A stretch of 64,000 bases of DNA from contig NC_034412.1 in assembly GCF_002078875.1 (NCBI RefSeq), positions 85,485,491 to 85,549,490 on the forward strand, written 5' to 3'. How positions within the stretch are numbered: the first letter of the stretch is position 1; the number at the start of each line of letters is the position of its first letter. The notes under the pieces were generated by a model. That model was not told where the DNA came from. It ran no database searches and saw only the letters and a list, made by a program, of their open reading frames with translations. The position numbers and the translations under genes were made by a program. Positions 22,405 through 36,932 of this stretch are shown piece by piece. This DNA is from Numida meleagris. Lineage: Eukaryota > Chordata > Aves > Galliformes > Numididae.

Positions 22405-25400
22405 GGGAATGATTTACATATCCAACACTTACTTGTTTTGCTCATGCATGAGACAGACATGGCCAGTGGTAATTCCTATCATGTGTTAGAATTAAATCTT
22501 ATTCTGCAATGTGAACATCCAGCATGTGACTCTGGAGGAAAAGAGATGGAAGATGGGAGATGAAAGATGAAACAGATGCACATTTATTATTTCATGTTTT
22601 CTTTTATTTTTGCTCACTATAGGTAATGCTAAGAGAAGTCAAACTCTATTTTCACCAGAAAGGTAGCAGATTGTAAATTCCTCTTCCTCTTGGAAGCTAA
22701 TAGGACAGCAGATATGACTGAATGGTTAAAACTATCAGATTCTGACTCTTGCTCTGAAGCTGACTTCTGCCTTGAAACACAGCTACTTCTAGGCCACAGC
22801 TGCTCTTAAACTGAATGGCATTCTATAGTTTTATTTTTTTTAACTTTATTTGTTTAACAGTTATTCATGTATTTATCTTGTTTTCATTTATTTATTGAGT
22901 TTTTAAATTATTTAACCACGTTTATTTTGTGGGTTCCAAACACAGGAAGGAAAGACGAGGAAATTGTGGGATGGATGGAGATGACTGGGATGAACAAATA
23001 TGAGGCCAAACCATGAGCTATGCTTTTGCAATCAGTCCCCACAACGGCCTTGGCAGCTCTGCTGCCCAAAAAAGGCCTGTGAGGACCTGCCTTGTGCCAG
23101 AAGGTGTCAGGACTGTGCTGGTCTCTCCATTACCAAGGAACAGCAGAGCAGAGGAAGAGCCAGAAGGTGTATATGGTCCTGTTGTGAGTGGACACCGAGG
23201 AAAGGGAACAAAATGCATGGCTTTATTTTACCATTTGCATTCTTCCTTTGGCTGATGAACTCCACCTCTTTTCAGACAAATGTTAGGAAAATAAGTTAAT
23301 GTGACTTTTGTTAAACTAATAGGTAACAGAAGAGAAAGAATTTGGTTGTGCCTGCGTTGGGTTTACCATCGTTTCTCAGTAAATGATTCTGGTAATTAGA
23401 AAACAGATACTTAAAAACTAGGGTAAGACTAATGTAAATGAGGGTGTTTTCCCCCCCCTCAGATTGTTCTGCTGCATAAGCTGGCATTAAACAGTAGGTG
23501 TGACAATCATTGTCTTAGAAGAAACACAAGCTAATTTGGGATTAGACAGCTGATGCTGAAAGATTTTTCATTTAGAGCTGGTGAAATTGCTTGAATTTCC
23601 AGTGCAACACATGAAGGAGTTTCAGCTGTGACAGAGAACAGCATATAATGACCTCAATTTTTTAGAAAGAAAACACTAATTAAGAAGAGAAAACAATGTT
23701 CTTCTTTGGAGAGGGAACCCAAGGTCTGCATCCAACAAAGCAATTAAGCACGTGTGAGTTTAAACATACTGTTGAATTCAGTAGGAGTACACTGTTGCAT
23801 ACATGTGCCTACAGCATACATAGTAAGAAAAAATGCTCAGAAAATGTAGACAAATAATTGCATGCAACTGTCTATTTAAGCAAGCTGTGCTTTGGCTGAC
23901 TTTTTGTTGGAGATTTTACTGCGTAATCCAGAATCATCTTTAATAAACCATATTGCCATTGGTCCTCCTGAAGCACAGATGCTTTAGAGAATGTAATGAT
24001 ATTTTGCTATTTCACATTTATGCATACTTTATTTTCTTAATTCCTTTTGTCTTTTGGCTTACAGCCTCAAGCAAGAGAATGAAGCATAGTCTTAATGTAA
24101 CTCACTGGAGAATGTTTGAAGCACAGAATAAGAAGACATTAGATGTGATTATCTGCTATGCTGCTGAGAGCTGGAGACTAATTTCCAGATGACATGTGTT
24201 GTATATGGATTACAGCTTAGGGGCCAAAGTCATAGATCAAGACTCCCACTGAATTAGAAGCTGTGCCAATGTAGTGAAAAGATGATCTGTTGGATTGCAG
24301 AACTTTGCTATAACCTCTGCACACTTCTGTGTTCAACCTACCAGTGTTTTTCTCCCAAGATTATTTCCTTACATCCATCAATAACAATAGATTTTCCTTG
24401 CCTAGCAATTGCATGCCCTGCTTAATACTTTTTTTCATGAGATCAATACTTGAAAAATGCCTGTGTTAACATGGTAGGTTCCTCGCTTTTGTGTCCACTG
24501 GCATCAATGAATCATTCTTACTTGTGACAGCAGATTTAGAAGGTAATCAAATATCTCTCCTTTCCAAGAGAGAGAACACATACAACTGAAAAAGTCTGTA
24601 TCTGGTATGGGTGCTGTTGTTGAAGAGTTTGGGCTTTTTTCTTACATACATGGGATGTCTAGCTTTTCCTCCAACACCACTTCTTAAAACACAAGTGCTA
24701 CTTATGTAGTTTATCTGTTAACACTTCAGATGAATAGCACATTCCCTGTGTCAGTTTTTTCTGAGCAGTTTCTCCTATTTGGGTCTAGACCTCAGAAGCT
24801 AGTACCTGGTCCAGAGAAGAGAGAGCTTCCACAGAACCCGTTTGCAGAGTTTGGCTGCTCTGCCCCAGCTCTTGTATTCAGCTTCAGAATATCCCAGCTC
24901 AGATATGTGGTGGGCAGGCACTGATGTGCATAGTACCGGTACTTCAGAAGAGTCTTGTCTGGTGATGGAAGGCAAGTCCAATGCCAGCCACTGGGCTGTG
25001 TGCGCCTCATGATTGACAGAATCTTCCTTCACTTCTGTCATCAGTACCATCTTGATGTCACTGATGACTGAAGGGGAAATGCTGTGAGCTGGCACCTTGC
25101 TTAAATTTAAGCTGAAAAGCTGTGTGAGGACACGGTAAAGAGGGGGAACATAGAAAGGACCAGGGGTGAAGAGTCACAGTGGTAAATGATGAAGCACTGC
25201 ACTGATATGAACATAGCAAGTAAACAATGGGCATATGTTCAGCATCACCTAAAGAAAATACGTTGTCTTTTCAGTGAGTAAGTAAATGATTGCACAAAAT
25301 GCAAGAAGACAAAACAAAACAAAACCCAGCCACATTCTTTTAAGTCTCTTCATTCTTTTAAGCATGCAAAACTTCATTTATTTAGAATTTATCTATTCCA

Positions 25401-28400
25401 TAATTGAACATAGCTCACTAGGCAGCAGGTTCAGATAGCATGTAAAGCAAAAATAAGAATAAACAATTTATTGTATTGAATCATATTTTAATATGGTTTT
25501 TATGAATCTGACCATTTTCCTTTTCTGCCTTCTGGCCTATTAATTTTCAGTAGTCAGCTGAAATCAAACTTCTTTGAAACCAGTTAAGAAATGTGACTGC
25601 CAGGTTTTTTGAAAAATAGGAGGATATTTTAATGCTTTTGTTTTCAAGAGATGACATTCTCCAGCGTAACTACTACTATGGTTGTTGTTAGAGTTTGTGT
25701 CCAAACTCTACTGCAGGGAGGCAGGCACTATATATAGTTAGTGATCTGAAGAGATAAGAAGCAATAATAAGAAAAGAGAAACAGAAAATATTATGTGGAG
25801 AGCCAGTAAGGGAACAGGTAGTATTTAATTGCTCCCAAATTATTGCCATGCCTGTGGGTTGCAGTGAATCCATGGGGTTTGAGGTGGCTTGGCCCCTCGC
25901 ACTTTTGCTGTAACCCCATCCTCAGCAGGGGACTCAGATGGAAACTGCCAAAACTTCTGCAAAATCCCCATTTGTGAGCACACTTGCAAATACTTTGATT
26001 GCCGATACAAGCTCTGCTGACCTATGTGAGACAAGGTCACTACTGGGCTCATAACGGGAGCAGTTAATATAAACAACATGCTTTGCCACCAACATAATTC
26101 TACCGTAGCATTTTCCCTTCTATGTTTTTGTCCTTCTGTAAGGGCTGTTGCCTGCTTTACTGAAGATTCCTGTAATTTCAGCAGTAAGCCACAGCAGGTT
26201 CCTTTCAATCAACAAGAACCATGTCACAGTGAACAACACAAGTAACACATTTCCCTCCAAGCAAGCATACTCTGACTTCATTCAGGCACACAAATGTTCT
26301 TCAAATCCCAAATCACCATCTCCCAGCCCAGCAAGACAAGGGCTGCAAACTGAGTTGAAACAAAACAGATAAGCAAGCTGAAACTTTTTTCTTCCTGCAG
26401 AAAAATAAACCAAATATTTGCACTTTGCCTACCTGTGGTAACCTCTGCTCCTTCCCATGGGACCACTGCAGCCTTTCTCCTCACTGGGCTGAGGGCCCAG
26501 GCCCCTTGGGTGGGAAACTTGGTAGTCATCTGATTGGCAGTCAAGAATTCCTCACATTTCTCAGGAGTCATTAAGAGTTTGGGACTTCTGGGAACCTTAG
26601 GACCAAATGAAACTGCCTTGAAAATCTGCCTTCAGTGACATTAATCAGATTTCCTCTTTGGAGCAATGGAAGCCATGGTTTTTCATCCTCATTTCTTTAA
26701 CTTCTGGTTCACCATTTGATAACCACTTTAGTATTGTTTTCCGGATGAAGGTACAATGGGTCTTTCATTATGGAAAATATACAAGCAGACAGACAGACAG
26801 AATAGATGCTGCAGGCGGTGGTCACTTCTAAACATTCACATTTGCTGAGCAATAAGACTATTTGTAACTCCCTTCTAGTAAATGCTTGCTGAGGAACAGA
26901 AGAGACAGCACTTTTTATACGCACCCAAAAAAGGATGACATTTCTAAGATTCTAGGATGATTTATAAATGTCCATGAATGTCATAATTCCCACAAATGCA
27001 GTTTGAAGCTATTTAAAAATACTATGTTTTAAACGAGGTACAATCATAAAATTCATATAAATATAACACATTACAACTTGTCACCAGTTGTACAAAATAC
27101 TTTCGAATGTAGAACTACATTACTTTCTCTCCTTTCTTACTTATGGAAGAGTATAGGAGGTTAAAAAAGAAAGTCAGGAACAATGTGAAATAAGTAGAAT
27201 GTAAAGAGTGAAAAGAACAACTATGAAGGTTGCAGTCGATCTGACAAATTTTAAAATCCAGAGTGGTTTGTCATGTCTCATTTCTGAGTTGGGCACACTT
27301 TTCCTCCTTTCTCCTGAGTGAATTGGAATTCACCAGAGTAAACTGGAATCACCTGAAAAATTGGAATAATTTAAGATATGTAAAACGATACTTCAACAGA
27401 CTTGTATTTATTTAAAAGTTTAATTACTTTTAATGTTAAAATGAATTTTAAATGAATTTTAAAATGCTTAAGATGTATTTAAACAAAAATAAAATGTGAA
27501 TTTAAACTTTGACATTAGTTTGCTTCTTAAACTAAAATGTCATCACAAATTTGTCAGAGAAAAACAATGTTATGGTATCTGAATAATTTCTTCACATAAC
27601 AAGATGTTAGGGATAGCATCAAATCAATGGAGTCTACAAGGCTGCAAATAGTAGGGATCTGCAGATGCGATGAACCTAACTGATTTTCCACTTCAGTACT
27701 GACTACTCTGCGTGGAAATAATTCCTTCCCCTTACTAACCAGGCATGACTATTCCAAACTGTGAGTCCAATTGTACTCTAAAAGGAAAAAAATTGCAGTT
27801 ATGAATGTATGCTATCCAGCTGATTTACTTTCAGGAGCCAGGCTCATTCTCACAGTTGATGGGTTGCTAAAACCAACTGATACATATGGATATAGTCTGC
27901 TCATGGCCTGCATATATGGACTGCCCTAAGCACTTTTAAAAGTATGCTGCTCTTGTTTTGTCTGCACTATTTTCTGTTTGAATGATTTCTTGAATGTAAA
28001 TTGAGATCAGCCTGGGGTGTAACACAGAGCCAAATGCTGAAGTGTCTGTATACACCAGAGACTTTTCTTCACCAACTTGCTTTTCCATAAACTCTGGTTT
28101 TGAATAATTTAGTTATTTATGTATTTATTTGTTTGTTTATTAAGAAGGAAGTAAGAAAAAAAGAACAAAATAAATTCCATTGCCAGCCTACTGATACATT
28201 GCTTCATACATTACTTCATATAATGACAGAAATTTATGTGGGGGATACAAAAAAGCATGAAATAGGGGCTACAGCTTCTTTAGACCCCAGGTAATAAGAA
28301 GCCCAGAGATATCTTTTGTACATTAGCAGCTGGATCAGTGCTGTGGGAACAGATCTCACTTGAGAAGGAGCTAGTGTTGAGTCCATAATGTCTACACTGT

Positions 28401-31400
28401 GAGAGTTTGGGTGGTTTCACTCCAATTTAGCTCTGGTCTGATCCAATGGGTTGACTGCCCCATGCCTATTGGGGTATATTATGTGCAGTCCTGCAGGGCA
28501 TCTTCTTGTTTTGTTCATCCCAAGAGAATACAGATTACATTCTGTGACTGCTCCAAGATGCAAAGCAAAGCAAATAAACTAAGTCAACTGTGAGATTTAC
28601 TTTAAGAGTACACTCCTGTTTTATACTAAACTAGTAATATAGATGTAGCCAGTACTGAAAGACAAAAAAATGCATCTGGTTGTAGTTCTAGAGGACTACT
28701 TGTTCAGGGCATCTTTGCAGGAGCTGAAAAGATAAACATACCTTTATGGAATGCTTTATCGGTTTAATATCTTAAAGAAGATTGTTCCATTCCTTCTAAT
28801 GCATGATCTAGGGGTAAAGGAGCTTTTTTTCATTCATGGAAACATAATTTAAAGAGATCGTCAGTGACTTTGGTCATCTAATGAGGTTCCTATGGACTCT
28901 GGCATTAACTGCATGTGATTCCAGTAAATACAGTTCCTGTGAGCGTCAGAATGCTTTCATATGCTTCCAGGAGACCCAGTGTAAGTTACAAGATACTATA
29001 TACAGTAGTTCTGTTATTTTTACAGAGCATAGTTAACTTACTGTTCACTTTCCAAAGCCATGTGGCTTTCAAGCACCAGTAGCCCTTACTTACTAAGCAT
29101 ATTTAAATCTATTCTGCCTACCTTGCCTTTTTAGCCATCCTATTGCACTGATTATGCTCTAGCATACATATGTTAAATGTACATGTACAAATCTCTTCGT
29201 AAGGGCAGAGAGGTGTGATTAAAATTGAATAGCAAAATAAACACTGCAGAGGTAAATACATGGCATTTAGACACCTTTCTTTTAACTACAGTCCTCTTGT
29301 AGCTTTTCTGAAAATTGTCATAAGGTGTTTAAATTTCTACCCTCTAAGCAATTAAGATAGTGGAAAAAGATAAAGGTATTAACTTCAAGAACACCTACAA
29401 AACTTTGTATTCTAATCCAAATTACTCAGCAAACACATAGCAGTCTTCATACTCTGTTGAATGGTTCTATAAATTAGAACATGAACTTTGCTCTTTTGCT
29501 GAAAACTTGAACAATTCATGAACATGTCTGTGAAGGCTTTACTCTGCTGTGATAGATTTTAGCAAATAGCTTTAATGACATATTCAGCAAATAATGTTTT
29601 TCCTTATTTACAAATCTAATTAATTTTGATAACATTTCCTTCAGGTGCCACTTTGTGAGCAATTAATTTTCTTTTATGGCTCAGCTCTATGTGTACAAAA
29701 TTCCCATGGCCCAGTAGAGGCCCCGTTGTACAAAGTTCAACTCACATGGGCTTCTTGTATGACACTCAGCAGATAATTTCATTCTTCAAACTGCAATCCT
29801 GTATTTTTTTGTCTGTGAGATGAGAATATATGTCTTGAGCTGTTGTAGTGTTTTATGTCTAAACTTAATAAAAAGGAAAAAAAAGACAAAAAAAAAGAAA
29901 GAAGAAACAGATTGTGCTATACTCCTGAGAAGAAAAGAAGCAAGAGACCTGTAACTCACCCTGGCACCACTATTTAGTGTTTTGCCTTAATAGCCCAAAT
30001 GTAATAGCTCTAAAAGAGCAGCCTCTTAACTGTTCTGCTAAGTATGGCTCTTCATCACTGGAGCTACTTTCTGAGTTCTTGAAAGACACTCTGCAGGCTA
30101 GGAAAGATTGGAAAATCTATAATTTTACATCAATCAATAATACTGATAAATTGCCAGTCACAAGAATAGACGTGACAAAATACAATAGGACAAGCTATTA
30201 ACAGAGGCTCCTCAGAGCTCCAGATACAGCTAATTCACATGAAGAAGTGGGGGGAAATCATTAAGCAGTAAAGCTTATTAAGCAGCTAAGACTGAAGGGA
30301 ACATAAACTACACAAGGCCAGCATGGGCTGTGGAAGGGAGCAGCTGGGCTGTTTCACTATCGGCAAATGGCTGCAGCTCAGAGCAGAATGCTCAAGGAAG
30401 CATTGGCCTAATCTCACCTCCTCTGGAATATTCACTGTGTGGAGTTGCAGAAGGTACATTTTGTTTCTCACAGGACCTCAGGGCAGTTATGCTCAGAATT
30501 TACTGATGGAGGTGCTCAGAACACATTATGGAGCTATATATCTCTCAGCTTCTCTTGCACAGACCTGTTCTTCTCCAACACTTACTCCTGTGGACCTGTT
30601 GCTGGAACTAGTTTGCTTCTCTAAAGAAAGGGCAGCTACTGCAGATGTTTTACCCCTTCCTCAAGCTGCAAGTACTCTGCTCTAAAAAAAAATCTTTGTA
30701 CATGGAAACACGAGGCAAATAGACAAAGAAATGTGCAGTGGTCACAGACAATGAGTAGCAGATATGGAGCTTGGAAGCCCTTGGTCTCAGCTTCACATCC
30801 AAGCTGAAGTTTGTCGTGCTCACGCACATGATGTTGCACGGAGCTGACCACAATGAGGTCTCATATCTCTGAAGTCTGTTATTATATATGAGTTTTCATA
30901 CCCTCAACTGGTTTGGAGAGATCCTTTCTGATATCCTTAACATAAAACTGTAAGCTATAACTAATATCTGTACAGACAGAAAATATTATCTCCATGATTC
31001 TTAGAAAAAACTCACAATTTTTTCATCTTATTTCGGTACTGAGAGAAAAGGAAAATGCATACTACATGGAATTGCACAGAAACAGATAAAAGCCATAAAA
31101 GAACAAAATGTTTTCTATTTTAAGTCATTTCAGCTATATACTGCAGTGAAAATTGCTTAGGATTTATCAATCTGTGATTTAGTGTAACGGTATCGAATCA
31201 CAAGGTAGGCATAATGGACCAATCAGGATACGGCTGAAGCCAATTGCAAAAGCATGACTCAGTGGTAATATGCCTGAACTGAGGCCAGCAGTTCTGTAGC
31301 TGCAGTCATTCCTGACCTGTGATTCCAGTAACTTCAGTTTCCTTTTCACTCCTTGAATATGCACAGGAAATTGACTTCATTTCCATGGACAGTTGCATTT

Positions 31401-31979
31401 TCTGAGGGATTCCAGTTGTTTGAGAACTGTTTATAGAGCTAGTGCTGTCTGTAATTGTTCTTACTGTGTATACAGGCAAAGTAGGCAGCTTTGGTTACTT
31501 GGCTGATATAACTGTATTCTACAGATAAAAGATATATGATAAATAAGACTGAAACTTAGCTAGAATCCCAAACCCAAAGCTACTGCAATTTTGACCTTGA
31601 AGTATCCAATGTTCTGCAGAACATACTCTTCCCACCTTATCAATTTAGTGTTCTGTACAGTGAAATAGTTCTGGTTTCTAACACATCACTTTATGTCCAA
31701 TTCATTTTAAAGATGCTGAGGTCAAGACCTTCTGTGGTTTCCCAAGCTTAACTTTCCAGGAAACAGAGTTTCTCCAGGAACCCCTATAGCGTGAATCCAG
31801 TGCAGTTGTGAGAGGAGAGGAAGAAAATCAGCCCAGCATTGCGTGTGCCCACTTCTCTTAACCACTGTGGACACAAAGTAGCTGAAGCCTGGTACTCTGT
31901 GGAACTGGTAAATGAAACGCACAGTGGTAGAGCTTTAGGAGCTTTTAGGAATTCTGAATTTACAAATTCCATAGCTCTG
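22405..31979. other. Intergenic, no gene recognised
   Basis: AT-rich non-coding DNA with minor simple repeats: CAGA units near 26784-26800, aaaac units near 25310-25326, a tandem aatgaatttta pair near 27440-27462, and an A-rich stretch near 29868-29910. Slightly GC-richer patches near 24800-25090 and 30300-30850 hold overlapping short open frames on both strands without recognisable protein features. Confidence 0.5.
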
Positions 31980-32017
31980 CTCAGATTTTTGTTGCATCTA
32001 GCAAATTTTTATTGTTT

Positions 32018-32052
<35 letters not shown>

Positions 32053-32197
32053 GACTTCTGGCATGAATTTATGTAAGTATGGACGATCTGTCAACCAGGT
32101 GATTTCAGGAGAAGTTTAGCTGGGATCAAACACTTTCTTCGTCTCCTGAAACAAGTCTGAGCATACAGTAGGTCTCTGAGAAAATGGCCATAGCTGT
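31980..32197. repeat. Left copy of a 218-base duplication at an assembly gap
   Basis: This block begins 'ctcagatttttgttgcatct', runs through a poly-T tract (about 32022-32049) and ends 'aaaatggccatagctgt' directly against the N run. It is repeated almost exactly at 32214-32432. Differences concentrate just after the homopolymer, as expected from sequencing error rather than old duplication. Confidence 0.95.
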
Positions 32198-32213
32198 NNN
32201 NNNNNNNNNNNNN
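32198..32213. other. Assembly gap of 16 N
   Basis: The only unresolved bases in the window. It lies exactly between two copies of the same sequence, which suggests that two overlapping contig ends were not merged. Confidence 0.99.
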
Positions 32214-32251
32214 CTCAGATTTTTGTTGCATCTAGCAAATTTTTATTTTTT

Positions 32252-32283
<32 letters not shown>

Positions 32284-32432
32284 GTGAGTCTTCTGGCATG
32301 AAATAATAGAAATAGGTAAGATCTGTCAACCTGGTGTTTTCAGGAGAAGTTTAGCTGGGATCAAACACTTTCTTCGTCTCCTGAAACAAGTCTGAGCATA
32401 CAGCAGGTCTCTGAGAAAATGGCCATAGCTGT
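32214..32432. repeat. Right copy of the 218-base duplication
   Basis: Repeats 31980-32197, including the poly-T tract (about 32258-32283). From 'caggagaagtttagctggga' onward the copies differ by only one base over roughly 95 bases ('cagtagg' versus 'cagcagg'). The sequence then continues into unique DNA. Confidence 0.95.
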
Positions 32433-35400
32433 GAGATCACATTAATGCAATACAAGGGAAGCAGCTGGCTAGCAGCCTTCTGTAAACCTTTCTGAATGCT
32501 ACTGATCAGGTAAAATGGAAGATGGGAGCAGATACACTCGCAATCTAACCATGAGATTTGATTATGCACAACATGGCTATGAGTCTATCCCATACTCCAT
32601 TAATTTTTCTAGCAGGGAGGCTGGAGCCTCTTTTAGTCTTCCTGCAAATTCATGCCTGGATGACCCATACTGGGATTAGTTCAAAATCTGTTCAAAACTG
32701 TATCATGTTTTACATTTGTGCTTTGGGAATGGGAGTTAGGTCTGCTGGGGAAAGAGCAGACGGGAAGGTAGCTTGGGAAGCCAAACAAAACATCTGTCTT
32801 GCAGCAAAGTCTATGCTTGGACCATTTCTTGCACCTTTTTACTTGTTGTGAGTCTACCAGATGATGCCAATTATATTCACTGCTGCTCATGGTAAATCTC
32901 AATAAAATCATAGCATTTTAACGCCCTTTTGATAGCACCTTAGGAGAAGCGATTCCTTTCAGATTCATCCAGGGGTGAAATAGGACTCAGTCAACTTACA
33001 TAAGCTCTGACATTTCTTTGGAACAGCACATATTTATGCCTGAAGAATGACTAGAAAACTGTCAGTGTGTGTTTCAGGTTCTTGTCTCTTGCTGGCTTAT
33101 TCATCGAGTGCTCCCAATGCATGAATTCTGCAAAACTCAAATTAAAAAGGGCAGAGAACAGGTTTCAACAGTGAACTATGGAAAGATTAAAGATTTCTTT
33201 TTCTAATTTTAGCAACCTCTGCATTTTATCACAATTTAGTGATCTGAATGGGGGTGGGGAGCAGAGATTTTTAGGGAAGAGTTTGGACAGTTTAACACTG
33301 CCCTGGCTGACCCACGGTAAGTAGTCATAGTAAGCTTACTGAGGTCCAGCACGAAGAGAAAGCAGATGGTTTAAAGCACAGGTCCAATCCTCAAACCTGA
33401 ACTGAGAACCTGACTACAATGGAAGGTCTCCAACTCCTTAACCTGTTTGGACTTTGTCCTGAAAACAAAGCTGACTATACCACTAGTTATCAATTCTTGG
33501 TGGATTGGAAAAGCAGTAATACTTGTTCTCCTCACTCATTGATTCCCACTTTACACATGCCACTGCCTCTTGAGTCTGAATGTACCCTGTCCTTGTCTCT
33601 GCTATGTCTGTAAGAACACACAGCAGCGACTGTGAACCTTCTCTGAAAAGAAGGACGTGGAATTAACCAGCTCTGTGGTCGGTCTCTATTGATTTCCAAG
33701 AAGGGGACTATTTTTAAACCATCATATTTCATTTTTAAATAGTCATAATCATAAATATAAGAGATATATACTTTTTTAGTATCTTGCTTATTAACTACAG
33801 GGTAGTATTCAAACACCAAAATATCAGTACAAACACTCTGCAATTTACAAATATTAGCATATCAACAGGGTATACTTAGAAATCAAGAACTGTAAGGTCA
33901 CCCTGTAAATCTCATCAAAAGCATTTTAATACAAAAGCTGTAATCACAGAATTACTGGCTTTAAACTACTGATTTCCCTAAGGGAAATTTTATAGTGCAA
34001 AGCAGTGTAATCATGTTTGATTTTCTTTATTGCTAACTCTGCGTGGAGATCTGAAAAAAAAAAAATCACTATTAATCCAAGCCAGATAACATAGGCCTTA
34101 AATGAAAATGCAAAACAATGGGCTTAAAATGATGTTCATGATGATTGCAGCTTCCGATATACAGGAAAAGAAACAAACACCCTCTGATAGTGCGTCCTTT
34201 TTCCCCACTGTGTTTTCTGCATATCCTGTGCAGTGTTTACATGCTAAAAATAAAACAACTTTTTAAGATTAGAATTTGGTTTATCTCAAGCAAAACCTGG
34301 TGATCTTTTAGTAGAGCAGATAAACGTGGGACGTGGGATTTTGTTCTGGTCTTCAAAGACTTACAAATTTTGACTGCTGGTAGCTTAGAAATCTGTTCCA
34401 AAAGGGTAAATACTGAATTATCCTGAAAAAGCTCAATCTTCAGAGAGTTTCATTGATAAATATGACGTTCTGATTTCAGATTTATTTCCAAAGGAATTGG
34501 AAAAATACACGAGTAATTGTTCCTGAAGAATCATTGCTAAATTTGGAGCAGACACAGTGGTAGTCAGGTTGTTTTGGGTAGCATTTTAAAAAAAAGCATA
34601 TTAAACTTATGTGTCTGTTCAGAGTTCTGGACCATGTGAATAAACAGATTATGTATTAAGGTTTGAGGTTTGATATTACTCATACCAGAAGCACTGGAAA
34701 ATTGCAGGTGATTTCCTTGAGACTTTTCTGGGTCTTATGCACACATCTGGCCTTGATGCCCTCTGTTCCATCGAACTCCATTAAGAAAAAAAACATTTGA
34801 TTTAGCGGCAGAAATGCTGATGCAACCAGGAAACTTGTGAGTTTTGTACAAACAAAACTTTGTTTGGAGCAAAGGCACTGTGGCAATGAATACCTTGCAA
34901 TACCTTTCTTTAGAGTAGCAAAACCAACAATTCTTGACAAATGATATATATATATTTTTAATAGAAAATATCTGCGAAGGATAATGTCTGTCACTAGCCA
35001 AGAGCAAGAGTTACAGAGGAGCATAAAGTTATATCATTTAATAAGTCATAAATGAATGGCTCATCAGTACTTTATTAACGTACATTAATTTTTCACATTT
35101 CACATTAACATGACATATTGTTTGCCTTAACCTCCTAGCTATGCTGATGCTTAAACGTAAGTCAGGAGTTTCCAAAAACCAAGGACAAATGTACTGAAAA
35201 GTTGTAATAATCCAAACAGGAGTCAAAAAGACACTTCATTCTAATAGGAGTGACTATGAAATGAATAGAGATAACTCATTACTCTGTAAGTTGTTTAACT
35301 ATTTTGATCCATGTTGGTCCTTGTCACGAAATCATGAAAGACATCTCTGAAGACTCATTAGACTCAGCTAATATGGAAGAAGTTGGATATAAAAAGAAAT

Positions 35401-36695
35401 AGAGTAACTACTGGCTGTTTCAAGAATTTTTTTATGAATTCGTATTTTCAGCATGCAAACAATCTCAAGCTGCTTCTGCTCATCCCATGTCTTTATTTTA
35501 TAATTGCGCTTCTTATATGTAAAATAATCACACACAAGATTCAGGATTTACTGGTAGATGAGTTCTTCCCATTATATGGAAGGTCACTTTAAAGTTCTCT
35601 CACAAGAATCAAAGCAATTACATTAATGTGATATAAGACCTTAGCTCAGGTAGAAGGTAACTCATCAGCTGAAATGCATTAAACTTTAAATGCAACCCTC
35701 CCCTGCTAATTCAAAAGGAAAGGGATTAACTTAGAGCACCATGCTTGCTGGTTTATATGGAAGATAACTGGTAGCTGAAAGGTAATGATTTCTACACGTT
35801 ACTGCTATCCTCTTCTTAAATGAACATAACCACAATAACATGATACTGTTTCTGGTTTTTTTTTTTTAGCAGGATGACTTAGGCTTTGAATGGGTGAGTA
35901 ATGAACAAAAAAATAACAGAGAAAGCAATGCTTTCCAGACAATTATTTAGATGAATAATCTGTGTTTTGAAACCTTCCCTATTTTGCAAACACTTTTGTG
36001 TGTTAATAGTGACAGTCCACATGATTAAGTATGGAATATCAGCTAGTAGTAAAATCTGCCAATGTCTACTTATGGAAGAATATCACTGTGCCTGAATTTA
36101 TCAGCTATCTGGCTTTGTAGATGCTCTGAGCTCTGAGCTCTTGGCCGGGCAACACAGGGTCTCACCCACTGTATTCAATTCTAATCAACCTTTTCTTGAA
36201 AGGTTATGGCATGGTTATATTGAGTTCAAAGACAGGTGATGCAAGTAACTAAGGCAGTTAAAATAGTAAGTAAAGAGACTGAAAGTTCTCCTACTGTATG
36301 TACAATTTTTTCTAGGGCTTTTCTGAAAGAAGGAGTAGTAGACGCTATGGAAGGACATTAGAATCTCTTTGCCTATATATATGAATATACATATTGCATG
36401 GCTCCTATTCCTTCTATCTTGTCTCCCATTGTAACAGTGAAGAAACAAAAAAAAAATGCAGCTTCCATTTGATCTTTGTTCTACGGACTTTGCCTACAGG
36501 AACTGCACAGATTTTAGCTTAATAACGTACATATGTTTTTTTACCTGTTTCCCCTTGGCACAAGTTTCACAAGAAATTTTTTCTACTTCACCTCAAAAGC
36601 TGTGAATGGTAGTAGTATTTTCAGAAGAGGAGGAGGGACCCACTACTTCAGTGTGTTAATAGTAATCGCAATTCTAGAAATACCTCAGTAGTTGC
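32433..36695. other. Intergenic upstream of STK32B, no gene recognised
   Basis: AT-rich DNA leading to the STK32B CpG island. No repeat family was recognised. The stretch 35600-35740 is rich in ATTA/TAAT cores and could be regulatory, but this is composition only. Short open frames on both strands are unsupported. Confidence 0.5.
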
Positions 36696-36702
36696 TATAT
36701 AA
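36696..36702 (+). promoter_or_regulatory. TATATAA motif just upstream of the CpG island
   Basis: A TATA-box-like heptamer about 135 bases before the island and about 1.1 kb before the STK32B start codon. It could serve a minor start site near 36730, but AT-rich flanks make a chance match likely. Confidence 0.2.
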
Positions 36703-36875
36703 GGTGATTCATTTTTTACCATAATGTTTCTGGTAGTTTTCCCTAACGCACTTTTGTAATGGAGTTATTGCAAGATGAATACACTGATATGTCTATAGAT
36801 GTACTTTTTTGCTCCCTTCCTCTCACGAGGTCCTATGGGTGCCGCCCTGTCGGGGACACACAGGAGGCGGCGGCC

Positions 36876-36892
36876 GGCCGCCAGGTGGCGCT
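36876..36892 (+). promoter_or_regulatory. Candidate CTCF binding site
   Basis: GGCCGCCAGGTGGCGCT matches the classical CTCF core (GGCCACCAGGGGGCGCT) at all but two positions, and the invariant CCAG..GGCGCT portion is kept. It sits at the left edge of the CpG island. Confidence 0.55.
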
Positions 36893-36932
36893 GCGGGGTC
36901 GGGCCAGTCCGGGCGCGGCGTCTCTCCCTAGC

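Noticed and set aside
30286..30853. Cluster of overlapping 60-120 codon frames on both strands
   Set aside because: Frames on opposite strands overlap and none has splice sites plus a family signature. Most likely a slightly GC-richer non-coding patch.
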